Source: Anderseniella sp039978075
GTDB lineage: Bacteria > Pseudomonadota > Alphaproteobacteria > Rhizobiales > Aestuariivirgaceae
DNA: 64,000 nucleotides
Direction of reading: 5' to 3'
NCBI GenBank assembly: GCA_039978075.1
Contig: JBDWCA010000011.1
Location: 496,001 to 560,000 of the forward strand
The notes under the pieces were generated by a model that saw only the letters and a list, made by a program, of their open reading frames with translations, searched no databases and was not told the DNA's origin. Shown piece after piece: positions 39,097-48,419 of the stretch (position 1 is its first letter; each line of letters starts with the position of its first letter). The position numbers and the translations under genes were made by a program.

Positions 39097-39854
39097 AAAT
39101 TAATCCGGAAACACTTACAGCATATCTTGACGGTGAACTGGACGAGCAACAGGCAAGGGAGCTGCGCGAACGCAGTCTCGCCGATGCGCAACTGGCCGCT
39201 ACGCTGGCGGCTTTGCAGATCGATCGCGACCGGATGAAACAGGACTATCTGGCGCTGGAATCCGATGCGCCTGTTGGTGACCTGCGATCTGCCCTGGACA
39301 TGGATGCAAAACCGGCCAACGACATCAAGGCGGGTGGCGGCAACCGGAAACTGCTGATGGCTGCGGCGTGCGCAGCGTGCCTGGCAGTGGGCGTAATGGT
39401 GGGCTCAGGTTCGGGCAACTGGGCCAGTTCCGAAAAATCCTGGCGCGAAGCGGTGGCCGAGTATCAGGTGCTTTATTCGGAAGATACACTCAAGTGGAAC
39501 GCCATTGCGCCGGCTGAGGTGGACACTACGCTGAAGCACTTGTCTGATCGTATTGGTGTGCCCCTTACCCGGCAGGCGTTAAAGCTTCCGATAGCAGATT
39601 TCAGGCGTGGCCAGATGCTCACCTTCGGCTCGCGGCCACTGGTGCAACTGGCCTATTTACATGATGGTGTCACACCGGTTGCCTTCTGCATCACGCCGAA
39701 CGGTGCCTCAGATGTCGGCCTGGCCGCTGAAACCCGCGAAGGTCTGCCCATAGTCCACTGGGCGAAGGACGGGATCAGTTACATGGTTATTGGTGATATT
39801 CCCAATGAGCAACTGTTCGGCATGGCTCAGGCCCTGCGCGGTCAACTGTGGTGA
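39093..39854 (+). CDS. membrane anti-sigma factor
   Basis: A 253-residue protein. The cytoplasmic part (about residues 1-85) begins M-K-I-N-P-E-T-L-T-A-Y-L-D-G-E-L, typical of anti-sigma factors, but has no H-x3-C-x2-C zinc motif. One membrane helix lies near residues 89-106. The periplasmic domain (rest) is of unknown type with one cysteine. It is translationally coupled to the sigma gene (ATGA), so it very likely holds that sigma factor inactive. Confidence 0.83.
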   Translation: MKINPETLTAYLDGELDEQQARELRERSLADAQLAATLAALQIDRDRMKQDYLALESDAPVGDLRSALDMDAKPANDIKAGGGNRKLLMAAACAACLAVGVMVGSGSGNWASSEKSWREAVAEYQVLYSEDTLKWNAIAPAEVDTTLKHLSDRIGVPLTRQALKLPIADFRRGQMLTFGSRPLVQLAYLHDGVTPVAFCITPNGASDVGLAAETREGLPIVHWAKDGISYMVIGDIPNEQLFGMAQALRGQLW

Positions 39855-39864
39855 CTGATCCTGA

Positions 39865-41385
39865 TTAATTCATTTGCTGCAACACGAAGTACAGCATACC
39901 GGCCAGCACAGCGGTTGCCGGTACCGTGATGAGCCATGCGGCGATAATCGTCATGAAGTGGGACCTGCGTACAAGCTTGCGATAGACAATTTCATCGTCG
40001 CTGCGCTCGTCCGCCTGGACCCCTGAAAACTTTACGTTACCGGCTTTGCAGGCCAGATAGCTACGCCGGCGTCTTGAATGTGTCGTGTAGTATTCGCGCA
40101 GGAAGCCAACACCAAATACCCCACCGACTGCTATGTGAGTGGAACTGACGGGCAGACCGAGCCCTGAGGCAATCAATACCGTGATCGCCGCTGAAAGGGC
40201 CACACAGAACGCGCGCATCGGGTTCATCTTGGTGATCTGCTCGCCGACCATCCGGATCAGTTTCGGCCCGTACAGAAACAGCCCCAGACTGATGCCGAAA
40301 GCACCAATCATCATCACCCACAATGGTATGCCGACCTTCGCATCAACCGAACCGGACTGGATGGTATGCAGGATGGCGGCAAGCGGGCCAACCGCGTTGG
40401 CAACATCATTGGCCCCGTGGGCGAACGACAGCAGCATGGCCGAAAAAATCAGCGGTATATGGAACAGTTTCCGCAAGGACTGATTGCGGTTTTCCATGCC
40501 TTGCGACTGTGCCCGGATGAGTGGCCGCAGGACCAGTATGGATGCACCGAACACCGCAACTCCCAGAATTGCGATTGTGGCCAAGTCCGGTTTCCATACT
40601 TTCTTGAGGCCTTTCATGACCAGGTAGCAGGTGAAAGCGGCCAGCATGATGGAGACCAGCACCGGCACCCATCTGCGCGCGGCAGCAATCTTGTCTTCCT
40701 GGTAGATGATGTTGGACTTGATGAACCACAGAAACAGCGCGGCAATGCCGCCGCCCAGCACTGGCGAAATCACCCAGCTTGCCGCGATCGCCCCCATCAC
40801 GCCCCAGTTCACGACGTTGAAACCGGCCGCTGCAATGCCGGCCCCCATGACGCCGCCTACGACTGAATGGGTGGTGGACACCGGTGCGCCGAGCCATGTT
40901 GCCAGGTTGACCCACATGGCGCACGACAGCAGCGCAGCCATCATGGCCCACACGAAGGTGTTGGCATCGGCGACTTGCTTGGGATCGACAATGCCCTTGG
41001 AGATGGTTGAAACAACGTCACCTCCGGCAATGATCGCGCCGGCAGTTTCAAAAACTGCGGCGATAACCAGCGCGGCCATCAACGACATGGCCTTGGAACC
41101 CACCGCCGGGCCCACATTGTTTGCGACATCATTGGCGCCAATATTCAGGGCCATGTAACCGCCGATGATGGCGGCGGCTACGATCAGTGCGCTGTTGGGG
41201 TTCTCGCCGGAATAGGCGGCTGCCAGCAGTCCGGCACACGCCAGAAACACAATCGCCACACCCGGTGCCAGCAACTGCATGGACAAGGCCCTTGTCGCGG
41301 TTTCCATGCTGGAAAGTTTTGACAGGTCCTTGTCGAGTGAAGTCTTGCGCAATTGGGGCGCACTTCGGTGGGTATCTTCACTCAT
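39865..41385 (-). CDS. PiT family inorganic phosphate transporter
   Basis: A 506-residue membrane protein with the two inverted PiT signatures, GANDVANNVGPAVGS in the first half and GANDVANAVGPLAA in the second, and SSTHIAVGG near the end. It imports phosphate (as metal-phosphate or with H+/Na+). It is convergent with the anti-sigma gene, with only 10 bp between the stops. ppk and ppx further along the window would use the phosphate taken up, but they are not linked to this gene. Confidence 0.93.
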   Translation of the reverse strand: MSEDTHRSAPQLRKTSLDKDLSKLSSMETATRALSMQLLAPGVAIVFLACAGLLAAAYSGENPNSALIVAAAIIGGYMALNIGANDVANNVGPAVGSKAMSLMAALVIAAVFETAGAIIAGGDVVSTISKGIVDPKQVADANTFVWAMMAALLSCAMWVNLATWLGAPVSTTHSVVGGVMGAGIAAAGFNVVNWGVMGAIAASWVISPVLGGGIAALFLWFIKSNIIYQEDKIAAARRWVPVLVSIMLAAFTCYLVMKGLKKVWKPDLATIAILGVAVFGASILVLRPLIRAQSQGMENRNQSLRKLFHIPLIFSAMLLSFAHGANDVANAVGPLAAILHTIQSGSVDAKVGIPLWVMMIGAFGISLGLFLYGPKLIRMVGEQITKMNPMRAFCVALSAAITVLIASGLGLPVSSTHIAVGGVFGVGFLREYYTTHSRRRRSYLACKAGNVKFSGVQADERSDDEIVYRKLVRRSHFMTIIAAWLITVPATAVLAGMLYFVLQQMN

Positions 41386-41489
41386 CTTTGTGGTCGATTC
41401 GCTGGTTTATGACAGTTTGGTGACTATCAAATGTGGCCTGGAGACTCCATCGCTGTGCGAAAGTTATGCCCGCCAATTATCAGGCCGCT

Positions 41490-41969
41490 TTATGCGGGCA
41501 GGCCCTCGGTTTGAAGTCTGAGCAGGACACTCTTCAGTCCGGGCTCATCCACTCGCTCTGCCGCCTTGCCTATGGTCAGCCATTTCATCTTGCGCTGCCC
41601 CAGTTCAGGAAATTTTTTCGCCTGCTTGGGGTTTATCAGCAGGTAAACATCAATGCGCACCGGAATTCCAATTCCCGGCTCAAGTTCTTTTGTCGCTGGA
41701 TAGGATGCATACAGGTCCGCACTTACGGTACCGGTCAGGCCGGCTTCTTCCCAGGCCTCCTGTGCCGCGATTTCCACATGGCTGAGCTCTGTTTCCGGCC
41801 ACCCTTTCGGGACGATCCACCTGCCGCCGCCGCGAGTCGTGATCAGGCAAACCTCCAGTGATCCGTTGTTGGTGCGGCATGGCAGGGCGCTGATCTGTAA
41901 AGCCGAGTTACGGGCAGAAAACATCTGCGCCGCGCCGGAAAACCAGTCCCTGATCGATTTATATTCCAC
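41490..41969 (-). CDS. NUDIX hydrolase (diphosphoinositol-phosphatase-like type)
   Basis: A 159-residue protein with the NUDIX pattern W-I-V-P-K-G-W-P-E followed by E-I-A-A-Q-E-A-W-E-E-A-G-L. In the box the usual Arg before the first Glu is Gln, so the catalytic box is slightly degenerate. The PKGW start and the length fit the eukaryote-like DIPP subgroup, which cleaves diphosphates or dinucleoside polyphosphates. It starts with a GTG. It is the only gene between the phosphate transporter and the molybdoenzyme. Confidence 0.83.
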   Translation of the reverse strand: MEYKSIRDWFSGAAQMFSARNSALQISALPCRTNNGSLEVCLITTRGGGRWIVPKGWPETELSHVEIAAQEAWEEAGLTGTVSADLYASYPATKELEPGIGIPVRIDVYLLINPKQAKKFPELGQRKMKWLTIGKAAERVDEPGLKSVLLRLQTEGLPA

Positions 41970-42134
41970 GGGTCACTATCGCCCTTTATGTCCGCCGAAG
42001 GTTGTTGAACCATATAGGATCATGATGATTCGTGATGTGTGGCGGTCGCCGCCGGTTGCTGAGCAGTTTTCACATTGCAGATATGATCTCAAAGACCATT
42101 GGCGTAACAGTATCATGAAGTTACGGTGTCAATT

Positions 42135-44225
42135 ATGAACCTGCATCCAAACATCAAGACAGCGCACTCAGTGTGCCCGCATGACTGTCCGTCTACCTGT
42201 GCCCTCGAAGTCGAGCTTCTGGATGCCGACACTATTGGGCGGGTGCGTGGTGCGAAGGACAATCCCTACACCGCCGGGGTGATCTGTGAGAAAGTCGGCC
42301 GGTATGCCGAGCGTATCCACCACCCGGACAGGCTGCTGCATCCGCTGAAGCGGAAAGGCGCGCGCGGGTCCGGCGAATGGCAGCAACTGTCTTGGCAAGA
42401 TGCGCTCGACGAAGTTGCAGCGGCGATGTTGGCTGCCGAGGAAAAACACGGACCGGAGGCCGTGTGGCCGTATTACTTTGCAGGCACCATGGGCCTGATC
42501 ATGCGCGATGGCATGCATCGCCTGCGCCATGTGAAAAAATACTCAGGCATGTACGACACCATCTGCACGTCGCTGCCGATCGCCGGCTATACGGCGGGCA
42601 CCGGCAGTCTATCCGGTACCAGTTCCAGCGAAATAGCCAAGTCTGACCTGGTTGTCTTGTGGGGCACCAATCCGGTCAATACGCAGATCAACGTCATGAC
42701 CCATGCCGCCGCGGCCAGAAAATCCCGGGGCGCGAAAATTGCCGTGGTCGATGTCTATGAAACCGGCACTCTCAAACAGGCCGACATTGGACTGGTGATC
42801 CGTCCCGGCACCGACGGTGCGCTGGCGTGTGCCGTCATGCACATTGCGTTTCGCGATGGCCACGCAGATCGGGCCTATATGGACAAATACACCGACGACC
42901 CGGCAGGATTTGAGGCACACCTCAAGGCTAAGACGCCGGAATGGGCCGCATCGATTACGGGGCTCAGTGTCGAAGATATTGAGAGTTTTGCAGCGCTTGT
43001 AGGCCGCACGCAGGCAACCTATTTCCGCCTTGGCTACGGCTTCGCCAGGTCGCGCAACGGCTCGGCCAACATGCACGCGGTCACCAGTATCGCCGCGGTG
43101 ATGGGCCACTGGCAGTATGAGGGCGGTGGCGCACTGCACTCCAACTCCGGTGTGTACAAGTGGAACAAGATGATGATCGAGGGTCTTGATGTCTTTGATC
43201 CAACGGTGCGCATGCTGGACCAGTGCCGCATAGGTGCCGTACTCAACAACGACCCCTATGATCTGCAGGGCGGACCTCCGGTCACTGTTTTGTTCACCCA
43301 GAACACCAATCCGATCACGGTCGCGCCCGACCAGAATGCGGTCAAACAGGGTTTTGCCCGTGATGATCTGTTTATCTGCGTGCATGAGCAGTTCATGACG
43401 GAAACGGCTGAATTGGCGGACATCGTGCTTCCTGCCACCATGTTCCTGGAGCATGACGACGTCTATCAGGGCAGTGGGCATCAATTCATCCAGCTGGGAC
43501 CGAAGCTGATCAATGCTCCGGGTGAATGCTGCAGCAATCATCGCGTCATCTGTGAACTGGCCGACAGGGTGGGTGCCGAGCATCCCGGTTTCCAGATGAG
43601 TGAGCGCGAACTGATTGACTGGACGCTGGAAAATTCCGGCCGATTGCGCATCGACGATCTCGAAGCTGCCAGATGGTGCGATGTTCAACCGGATTTTGAA
43701 ACTGCGCATTTCCTGAAAGGCTTCGGCCATCCAGGCGGCAAGTTCCGGTTCAAACCCGACTGGAAGTCTGTCCGCCACAAGTCCCATGTCACTTCGAAAG
43801 GCCCGGTTGGCAAGATGCCGGGATTTCCCGACCATTGGGAAGTCATCCAGGCGGCGGATGATGCACATCCGTTCCGGCTGGCGACCAGCCCGGCACGGAC
43901 ATTTTTAAACACCACATTCAACGAGACACCAGGCTCGGTTAAACGTGAAGGCCGGCCGGAAGTGCTCATGCATCCTGCCGACATGGACGCCAACGGGTTT
44001 TCAGACGGCGAGAAGGTCAGGATCGGCAATGAACTGGGTGTTGTGGTTCTGCATGTGCGTCCGCACGACAAGGTCAGGCGCGGGGTTGTGGTGTCCGAGG
44101 GCATCTGGCCGAACCGCAGTTTTGAAGGCGGTTGCGGCATCAACACGCTTGTTGGCGCAGACCAGCCGGCTCCGGTCGGCGGCGGTGCCTTTCATGACAA
44201 CCATGTCTGGATCAGGCACGCCTGA
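42135..44225 (+). CDS. molybdopterin-dependent oxidoreductase (DMSO reductase family)
   Basis: A 696-residue protein. The N-terminal 4Fe-4S site is C-P-H-D-C-P-S-T-C followed by a fourth cysteine in G-V-I-C-E-K. The molybdopterin domains show L-V-V-L-W-G-T-N-P-V-N-T and T-Q-N-T-N-P-I-T-V-A-P, and the molydopterin-dinucleotide-binding domain lies near the C-terminus (F-L-N-T-T-F and the G-I-W-P-N-R-S segment). No Tat signal is seen, so it is cytoplasmic. No partner subunits are nearby, and the substrate is unknown. The ATG at 42135 is used; an in-frame GTG at 42126 is also possible. Confidence 0.88.
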   Translation: MNLHPNIKTAHSVCPHDCPSTCALEVELLDADTIGRVRGAKDNPYTAGVICEKVGRYAERIHHPDRLLHPLKRKGARGSGEWQQLSWQDALDEVAAAMLAAEEKHGPEAVWPYYFAGTMGLIMRDGMHRLRHVKKYSGMYDTICTSLPIAGYTAGTGSLSGTSSSEIAKSDLVVLWGTNPVNTQINVMTHAAAARKSRGAKIAVVDVYETGTLKQADIGLVIRPGTDGALACAVMHIAFRDGHADRAYMDKYTDDPAGFEAHLKAKTPEWAASITGLSVEDIESFAALVGRTQATYFRLGYGFARSRNGSANMHAVTSIAAVMGHWQYEGGGALHSNSGVYKWNKMMIEGLDVFDPTVRMLDQCRIGAVLNNDPYDLQGGPPVTVLFTQNTNPITVAPDQNAVKQGFARDDLFICVHEQFMTETAELADIVLPATMFLEHDDVYQGSGHQFIQLGPKLINAPGECCSNHRVICELADRVGAEHPGFQMSERELIDWTLENSGRLRIDDLEAARWCDVQPDFETAHFLKGFGHPGGKFRFKPDWKSVRHKSHVTSKGPVGKMPGFPDHWEVIQAADDAHPFRLATSPARTFLNTTFNETPGSVKREGRPEVLMHPADMDANGFSDGEKVRIGNELGVVVLHVRPHDKVRRGVVVSEGIWPNRSFEGGCGINTLVGADQPAPVGGGAFHDNHVWIRHA

Positions 44226-44317
44226 CGTCCGTCAGTTCAGATATCAGGTCATCTGCGAACAGCAAGTCGTTGAAAAGAATCATTTCCTGGTTTCAAGAAT
44301 CACGGCATGTTTCGCAC

Positions 44318-44428
44318 ATGATTTTTGTACGTACACGTTCTCCCTTGTTGGAACTGGTCTGCATAGCAGGTCTGATTGCTGTTGCAACGCTGGCTCCGCT
44401 GGCAGTTCTGGCCTCGGCACTGTCCTGA
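44318..44428 (+). CDS. possible 36-residue membrane microprotein
   Basis: A short frame in the 250 bp gap between the molybdoenzyme and GST genes. It codes for a basic start (MIFVRTRSPLLEL) and a long hydrophobic helix ending S-A-L-S. No good ribosome site is present, so this rests only on the protein-like composition. Nothing else is seen in the gap. Confidence 0.35.
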   Translation: MIFVRTRSPLLELVCIAGLIAVATLAPLAVLASALS

Positions 44429-44477
44429 CATCCGGATCATCAGACATCGTTTTGTCCAGGCAAGCGCTCGCGAAATT

Positions 44478-45182
44478 CTATTTCAGATCCGGATAAAACT
44501 CCGCCATCATGCGCTGGTTATAGTCTACCAGGTTCTTGTGTGATTGCGCATGCGCCAGGACTTCGCTGTCAAACACAGGGCACAAACTGCCGGCTACAAA
44601 AGGGAATACCGATGCGTCGGCCCCGCACGCATGAGAACCCATCAGATATTTGTTGTCGCCCATAACATCTGACAACGACGTCAGCATACGGGCTGCCAGC
44701 CGGCAGATATCCGTCCGCGAATGTCTGCCGGTGCCCTGACCCCACAGATTGCGTACCACCTGCTTGCGGATCATTCGCACCAATATGCCGCGCACTGGTG
44801 CTGGAATACTGTCGAAGAACATTCGCGGGCCGCGGTCAAAATTCTCATCTATCGCCCAGCGTTCATGCATGACAGCGAAATACAGGCTTTCCTCCAGCAT
44901 CTTTTCAACCGACCAGGCAATTCCGCGCTCACGTGCGGACAGACCCTCGTCAAAGTCTATGCCGTGATTGTCTTCCAGGTGAAACCGGATGAAAGTTGTA
45001 TCCGGTATTGCCGTATCGCCATCAACCAGAACCGGCATCTTGCCCTTCGGTGCCTTGCGCACATCACCGATTTCCGTTGTGTAATCGAGGCCTGCCAGTT
45101 TGAGCAGCATTTCACCTTTCATTGCAAACGGGCTGGGATCCGGCAATCCAAATGCTGAGCCAAACATCTGTAATTTAAACAT
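44478..45182 (-). CDS. glutathione S-transferase family protein
   Basis: A 234-residue protein of the metaxin/failed-axon-connection-like GST group. The N-terminal thioredoxin-fold domain has G-L-P-D-P-S-P-F, K-A-P-K-G-K-M-P-V-L and D-T-T-F-I-R. The C-terminal helical domain has the conserved G-S-H-A-C-G-A-D-A-S-V-F. It is only distantly related to the GST at 811. It stands alone between convergent and same-strand genes. Confidence 0.85.
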   Translation of the reverse strand: MFKLQMFGSAFGLPDPSPFAMKGEMLLKLAGLDYTTEIGDVRKAPKGKMPVLVDGDTAIPDTTFIRFHLEDNHGIDFDEGLSARERGIAWSVEKMLEESLYFAVMHERWAIDENFDRGPRMFFDSIPAPVRGILVRMIRKQVVRNLWGQGTGRHSRTDICRLAARMLTSLSDVMGDNKYLMGSHACGADASVFPFVAGSLCPVFDSEVLAHAQSHKNLVDYNQRMMAEFYPDLK

Positions 45183-45318
45183 AATACACTCCAGGCAGGT
45201 GTTGAAAAGTCAAATTGTTCTTCTTATGTTCCTGTATTTCAATTGCCGTTTCAAGGTGAATCTGACGCCGGTAACGCCATCGTGTAGAATGATGTCTCGA
45301 AGGTGAGGTGCAGGCAGG

Positions 45319-45966
45319 CTAACCGGTTGTCAGCAGGGACAGGCCGGCAGCATCGTCATCGGAAAATACGGCCCGCCCGTTTTCCAGCCGAACACGTCCT
45401 TCAGCCAGCGTATTGAGCACCGCCGGATATATCCGGTGTTCAACAGGTAATACCCGCGCTGCCAGCGTATCGGCATCATCGCCGGGCATGATCTTGACCA
45501 CGCCTTGCGCAACAATCGCACCTGCATCCAGCTCGGCGGCTATGAAATGCACCGAGCAGCCGTGAACCCGCACACCGGCCTGCAGGGCGCGTTCATGAGT
45601 GTTCACGCCCTTGAACAAAGGCAGCAGGGACGGGTGGATGTTGATCATCCTGCCATCCCATTTTGCAATGAAATCACTGGTCATGATACGCATGAAACCT
45701 GCACACGCCACCAGGTCGACCGTGTTGGCCAGCAAGGCCTTGTGTATCTCAGCGTCCAGCGCTTCACGTGTGCCCAATGCCTTGTGATCGAGGGCAATGG
45801 TGGCAATGCCTGCATTTTCAGCGGCCTGCAGGCCCTTGGCGTCAGGACGGTTCGAGATTACGCAGGCAATCTCGTAAGCGCATGTGTCGGCTCTGGCTGC
45901 CTCGACAAGCGACGCCATGTTGGATCCGCGCCCGGAAATCAGTATGCCAACCCGTTTGCGGCCCAT
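45319..45966 (-). CDS. purN: phosphoribosylglycinamide formyltransferase
   Basis: A 215-residue protein with VGILISGRGSNM at the start, the A-G-F-M-R-I-M segment and N-I-H-P-S-L-L-P with the catalytic Asn-His, and a conserved aspartate further on in the PGDDADTLAARV segment. It transfers formyl from 10-formyl-THF to GAR in purine synthesis. The ATG at 45966 is used; the TTG at 45984 lies inside purM. It begins one base after the purM stop, so the two are an operon. Confidence 0.95.
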   Translation of the reverse strand: MGRKRVGILISGRGSNMASLVEAARADTCAYEIACVISNRPDAKGLQAAENAGIATIALDHKALGTREALDAEIHKALLANTVDLVACAGFMRIMTSDFIAKWDGRMINIHPSLLPLFKGVNTHERALQAGVRVHGCSVHFIAAELDAGAIVAQGVVKIMPGDDADTLAARVLPVEHRIYPAVLNTLAEGRVRLENGRAVFSDDDAAGLSLLTTG

Positions 45967-45967
45967 G

Positions 45968-47050
45968 TCAGCTTTTGTCCCCAAATGTCAGTGAGCCGGT
46001 GAACTTCACTCTGGCCTGTCGGCCTGTGCGGGTGACAATCTCTCCCAGCCGCACAACCTGTTCACCGGCGCTCGCCAGCGTCAGCATCACATCATCGGCC
46101 CTGGCTTCGCTGACCACGACAATCATGCCGATACCGCAATTGAACGTGCGCAGCATTTCTTTCTGCGTTATGCCGCCATTGTCGGCCAGCCATCCGAACA
46201 CCGGTGGTGAACTGACACTTGCCAGACTGATGTGGGCCGCACACTCATCCGGCAGTACGCGCGGGATATTTTCTGTAAAGCCGCCACCAGTGATGTGCGC
46301 CAGTGCTTTTACCCCGGTATGTGCCTTCAGCGCCGTCAATACGGGTTTCACATAGATACGGGTGGGGGCCAGCAGTGCCTCTCCAAGGGTTTTCGACTTG
46401 TCAAACGGCGCCTTGTTCTTGTACTTCGCACCACTTACTTCAACTATCTTGCGGATCAGCGAATAGCCATTTGAATGCGGTCCCGACGAGGCCAGGCCAA
46501 GAATGACATCACCGGCGCCTACGCCTTTCTTCGGCAGTATCTTGCGCCGCTCGACCGCGCCGACGGCAAATCCTGCCAGGTCGTAATCACCGCCGTGATA
46601 CATCCCCGGCATTTCAGCGGTCTCGCCGCCGATAAGTGCGCAACCTGCCTGACGGCAACCCTCGGCAATACCGGCAACCACATTGCGGGCAATGGCGACA
46701 TCCAGTTTCCCGGTCGCGTAGTAATCGAGGAAAAACAGTGGCTCGGCACCTTGAACAATGAGATCGTTGACCGACATCGCCACCAGATCGACCCCGACAC
46801 CGGAGTGAATGCCGCTTTCTATTGCGACCCGCAGTTTCGTGCCGACGCCGTCGTTTGCGGCGACCAGGACCGGGTCTTTGAAGCCGCATGCCTTCAAGTC
46901 GAACAGGCCGCCAAAACCGCCCAGTGACGGATTGGAGCCTTTGCGCCTCGTGGAAGCCGCCAATGGCTTGATGGCATCCACCAGTGAATTGCCCGCCTCA
47001 ATGCTGACGCCTGCATCGCTATAGGTCAGTCCGTTGTGCTGTTTTGTCAT
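45968..47050 (-). CDS. purM: phosphoribosylformylglycinamidine cyclo-ligase
   Basis: A 360-residue protein matching PurM: LTYSDAGVSIEAGN at the start, NPSLGGFGGLF, DGVGTKLRVA, GGETAEMPG and ITGGGFTENIPR. It makes aminoimidazole ribonucleotide from FGAM and ATP, the step two before PurN's product is used further. First gene of the purM-purN operon, divergent from the DUF2066 gene. Confidence 0.96.
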   Translation of the reverse strand: MTKQHNGLTYSDAGVSIEAGNSLVDAIKPLAASTRRKGSNPSLGGFGGLFDLKACGFKDPVLVAANDGVGTKLRVAIESGIHSGVGVDLVAMSVNDLIVQGAEPLFFLDYYATGKLDVAIARNVVAGIAEGCRQAGCALIGGETAEMPGMYHGGDYDLAGFAVGAVERRKILPKKGVGAGDVILGLASSGPHSNGYSLIRKIVEVSGAKYKNKAPFDKSKTLGEALLAPTRIYVKPVLTALKAHTGVKALAHITGGGFTENIPRVLPDECAAHISLASVSSPPVFGWLADNGGITQKEMLRTFNCGIGMIVVVSEARADDVMLTLASAGEQVVRLGEIVTRTGRQARVKFTGSLTFGDKS

Positions 47051-47182
47051 GTTTGTGCCTGCACACTACGCTTGAATTTTCTGTTCGCCACTGCCATTGA
47101 CTGTCGTGTTGGTTGACACCGACATGAAGGCCACCCTTATTGGGTGATTGAATGGGATGGTTGCAAGGAAAATCGCCGGGTA

Positions 47183-48388
47183 ATGAAGTCATTTATCCAC
47201 GACACACCGAACATGCGCGAAAGCTCGATTTCCGGGACTGTTGCCGATGGGCCTGCCAGGATGGCTGACCGCGTCAAGCAGACGTACTGGCAAACAGCCA
47301 CAGTCTGGCGGTTGGCGATTGCCTGCGTGGCCCTGACCGGATTGATCAGCCTTGTTGCTGTTCCGTCTGCGTTTGCCAGGGAAAACCCGTTATACACCAT
47401 AACCGGTGTTGAGGTGGACGTGCGGGCAGAAACCGCAGCCCAGGCCAAAAAACTGGCCATCACCGAGGCAAATGTGAAAGCATTCGCGCTGTTTGCCCAG
47501 CGCGTCGGCGGTAATGCGCTTGTCGGCAAACTGTCAGGCATTCCAGCCAAACGGATCAATGCGATGCTGGACAGTTTATCGATCGAGGAAGAACGGACTG
47601 GGCCGCAACGTTACATCGGCAAGCTCACGGTGCGGTTCCTGCCTGGCCAGATGCGCAAGATTATGGCCGAACTGGGCATCAGTTACAGTGAGAAACTGGC
47701 TCGCAAGACCGTCATCGTGCCGGTGTGGCGGACCCCGGAAGGGGTGGTGGTATGGGAAGACAACCCATGGCGCACGGCATGGTTGTCGCTCCGGGCCGAA
47801 AATTCTCCCGTACCTTTGATCGTACCAATTGGTGATCTTGCAGATACCGATACCCTGACTGCCGAGCTGGCTGCCAGCCGGGATGAAGCGTCACTTGAGG
47901 CCATCAGATTGCGCTATGAAGCAGATACTGTGCTGGTCGCGGAGGCGTCTCCTGTCGGTGAGGATACGGTTCAGGCCACCATGATCGGAGCCAGTGCGGT
48001 GGGAAGGCTGGAATTCGACAAGGCCTACGTTGCAGAAAACGGTGGTGGTGTTGCGGAAGCTGCAAGAATTGCGGCGCTGCGTTTCCACCAGGTCATGCTT
48101 TTGCGCTGGAAGAAAAAGAACGAAACCGGCCCTGTGACCCAGAGCCTGCCGGTTGCCACGCTTCCAATTGCCGTTGCATTTTATTCAACTGAAGAATGGT
48201 CGGCGTTGCGCGCAAGGATATTGTCCACGCCCGGTGTTGCAGGGGTCGATATTTCGACGATTTCACAAGGTGGTGCCATCGTGCAATTGTCCTACGTGAC
48301 GGGATTTGAACAATTGCGCCAGTCGCTTTGGTCGGCTGGCCTCGCATTGCAAAACGTAGGTGGGACATGGGTGCTGCAGGCAAGTTGA
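47183..48388 (+). CDS. DUF2066 protein
   Basis: A ~401-residue protein. A hydrophobic stretch near residues 43-61 of this start (A-I-A-C-V-A-L-T-G-L) ends V-P-S-A-F-A-R, a late signal peptide, so the protein is probably exported. The rest has Y-T-I-T-G-V-E-V-D-V-R-A-E-T, the DUF2066 pattern. The start is uncertain: the ATG at 47183 has AAGGAAA upstream, but ATGs at 47213 or 47261 would shorten the pre-signal part. In Rhizobiales this gene regularly sits between purM and the CDP-alcohol transferase. Confidence 0.8.
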   Translation: MKSFIHDTPNMRESSISGTVADGPARMADRVKQTYWQTATVWRLAIACVALTGLISLVAVPSAFARENPLYTITGVEVDVRAETAAQAKKLAITEANVKAFALFAQRVGGNALVGKLSGIPAKRINAMLDSLSIEEERTGPQRYIGKLTVRFLPGQMRKIMAELGISYSEKLARKTVIVPVWRTPEGVVVWEDNPWRTAWLSLRAENSPVPLIVPIGDLADTDTLTAELAASRDEASLEAIRLRYEADTVLVAEASPVGEDTVQATMIGASAVGRLEFDKAYVAENGGGVAEAARIAALRFHQVMLLRWKKKNETGPVTQSLPVATLPIAVAFYSTEEWSALRARILSTPGVAGVDISTISQGGAIVQLSYVTGFEQLRQSLWSAGLALQNVGGTWVLQAS

Positions 48389-48419
48389 CGCCCGGAGACG
48401 GGTTGCCGGAGCATCGGCA

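Noticed and set aside
42609..43868. 419-residue antisense frame inside the molybdoenzyme gene
   Set aside because: It is a shadow of the high-GC coding strand: no ribosome site, no family features, and the sense strand has clear motifs throughout.
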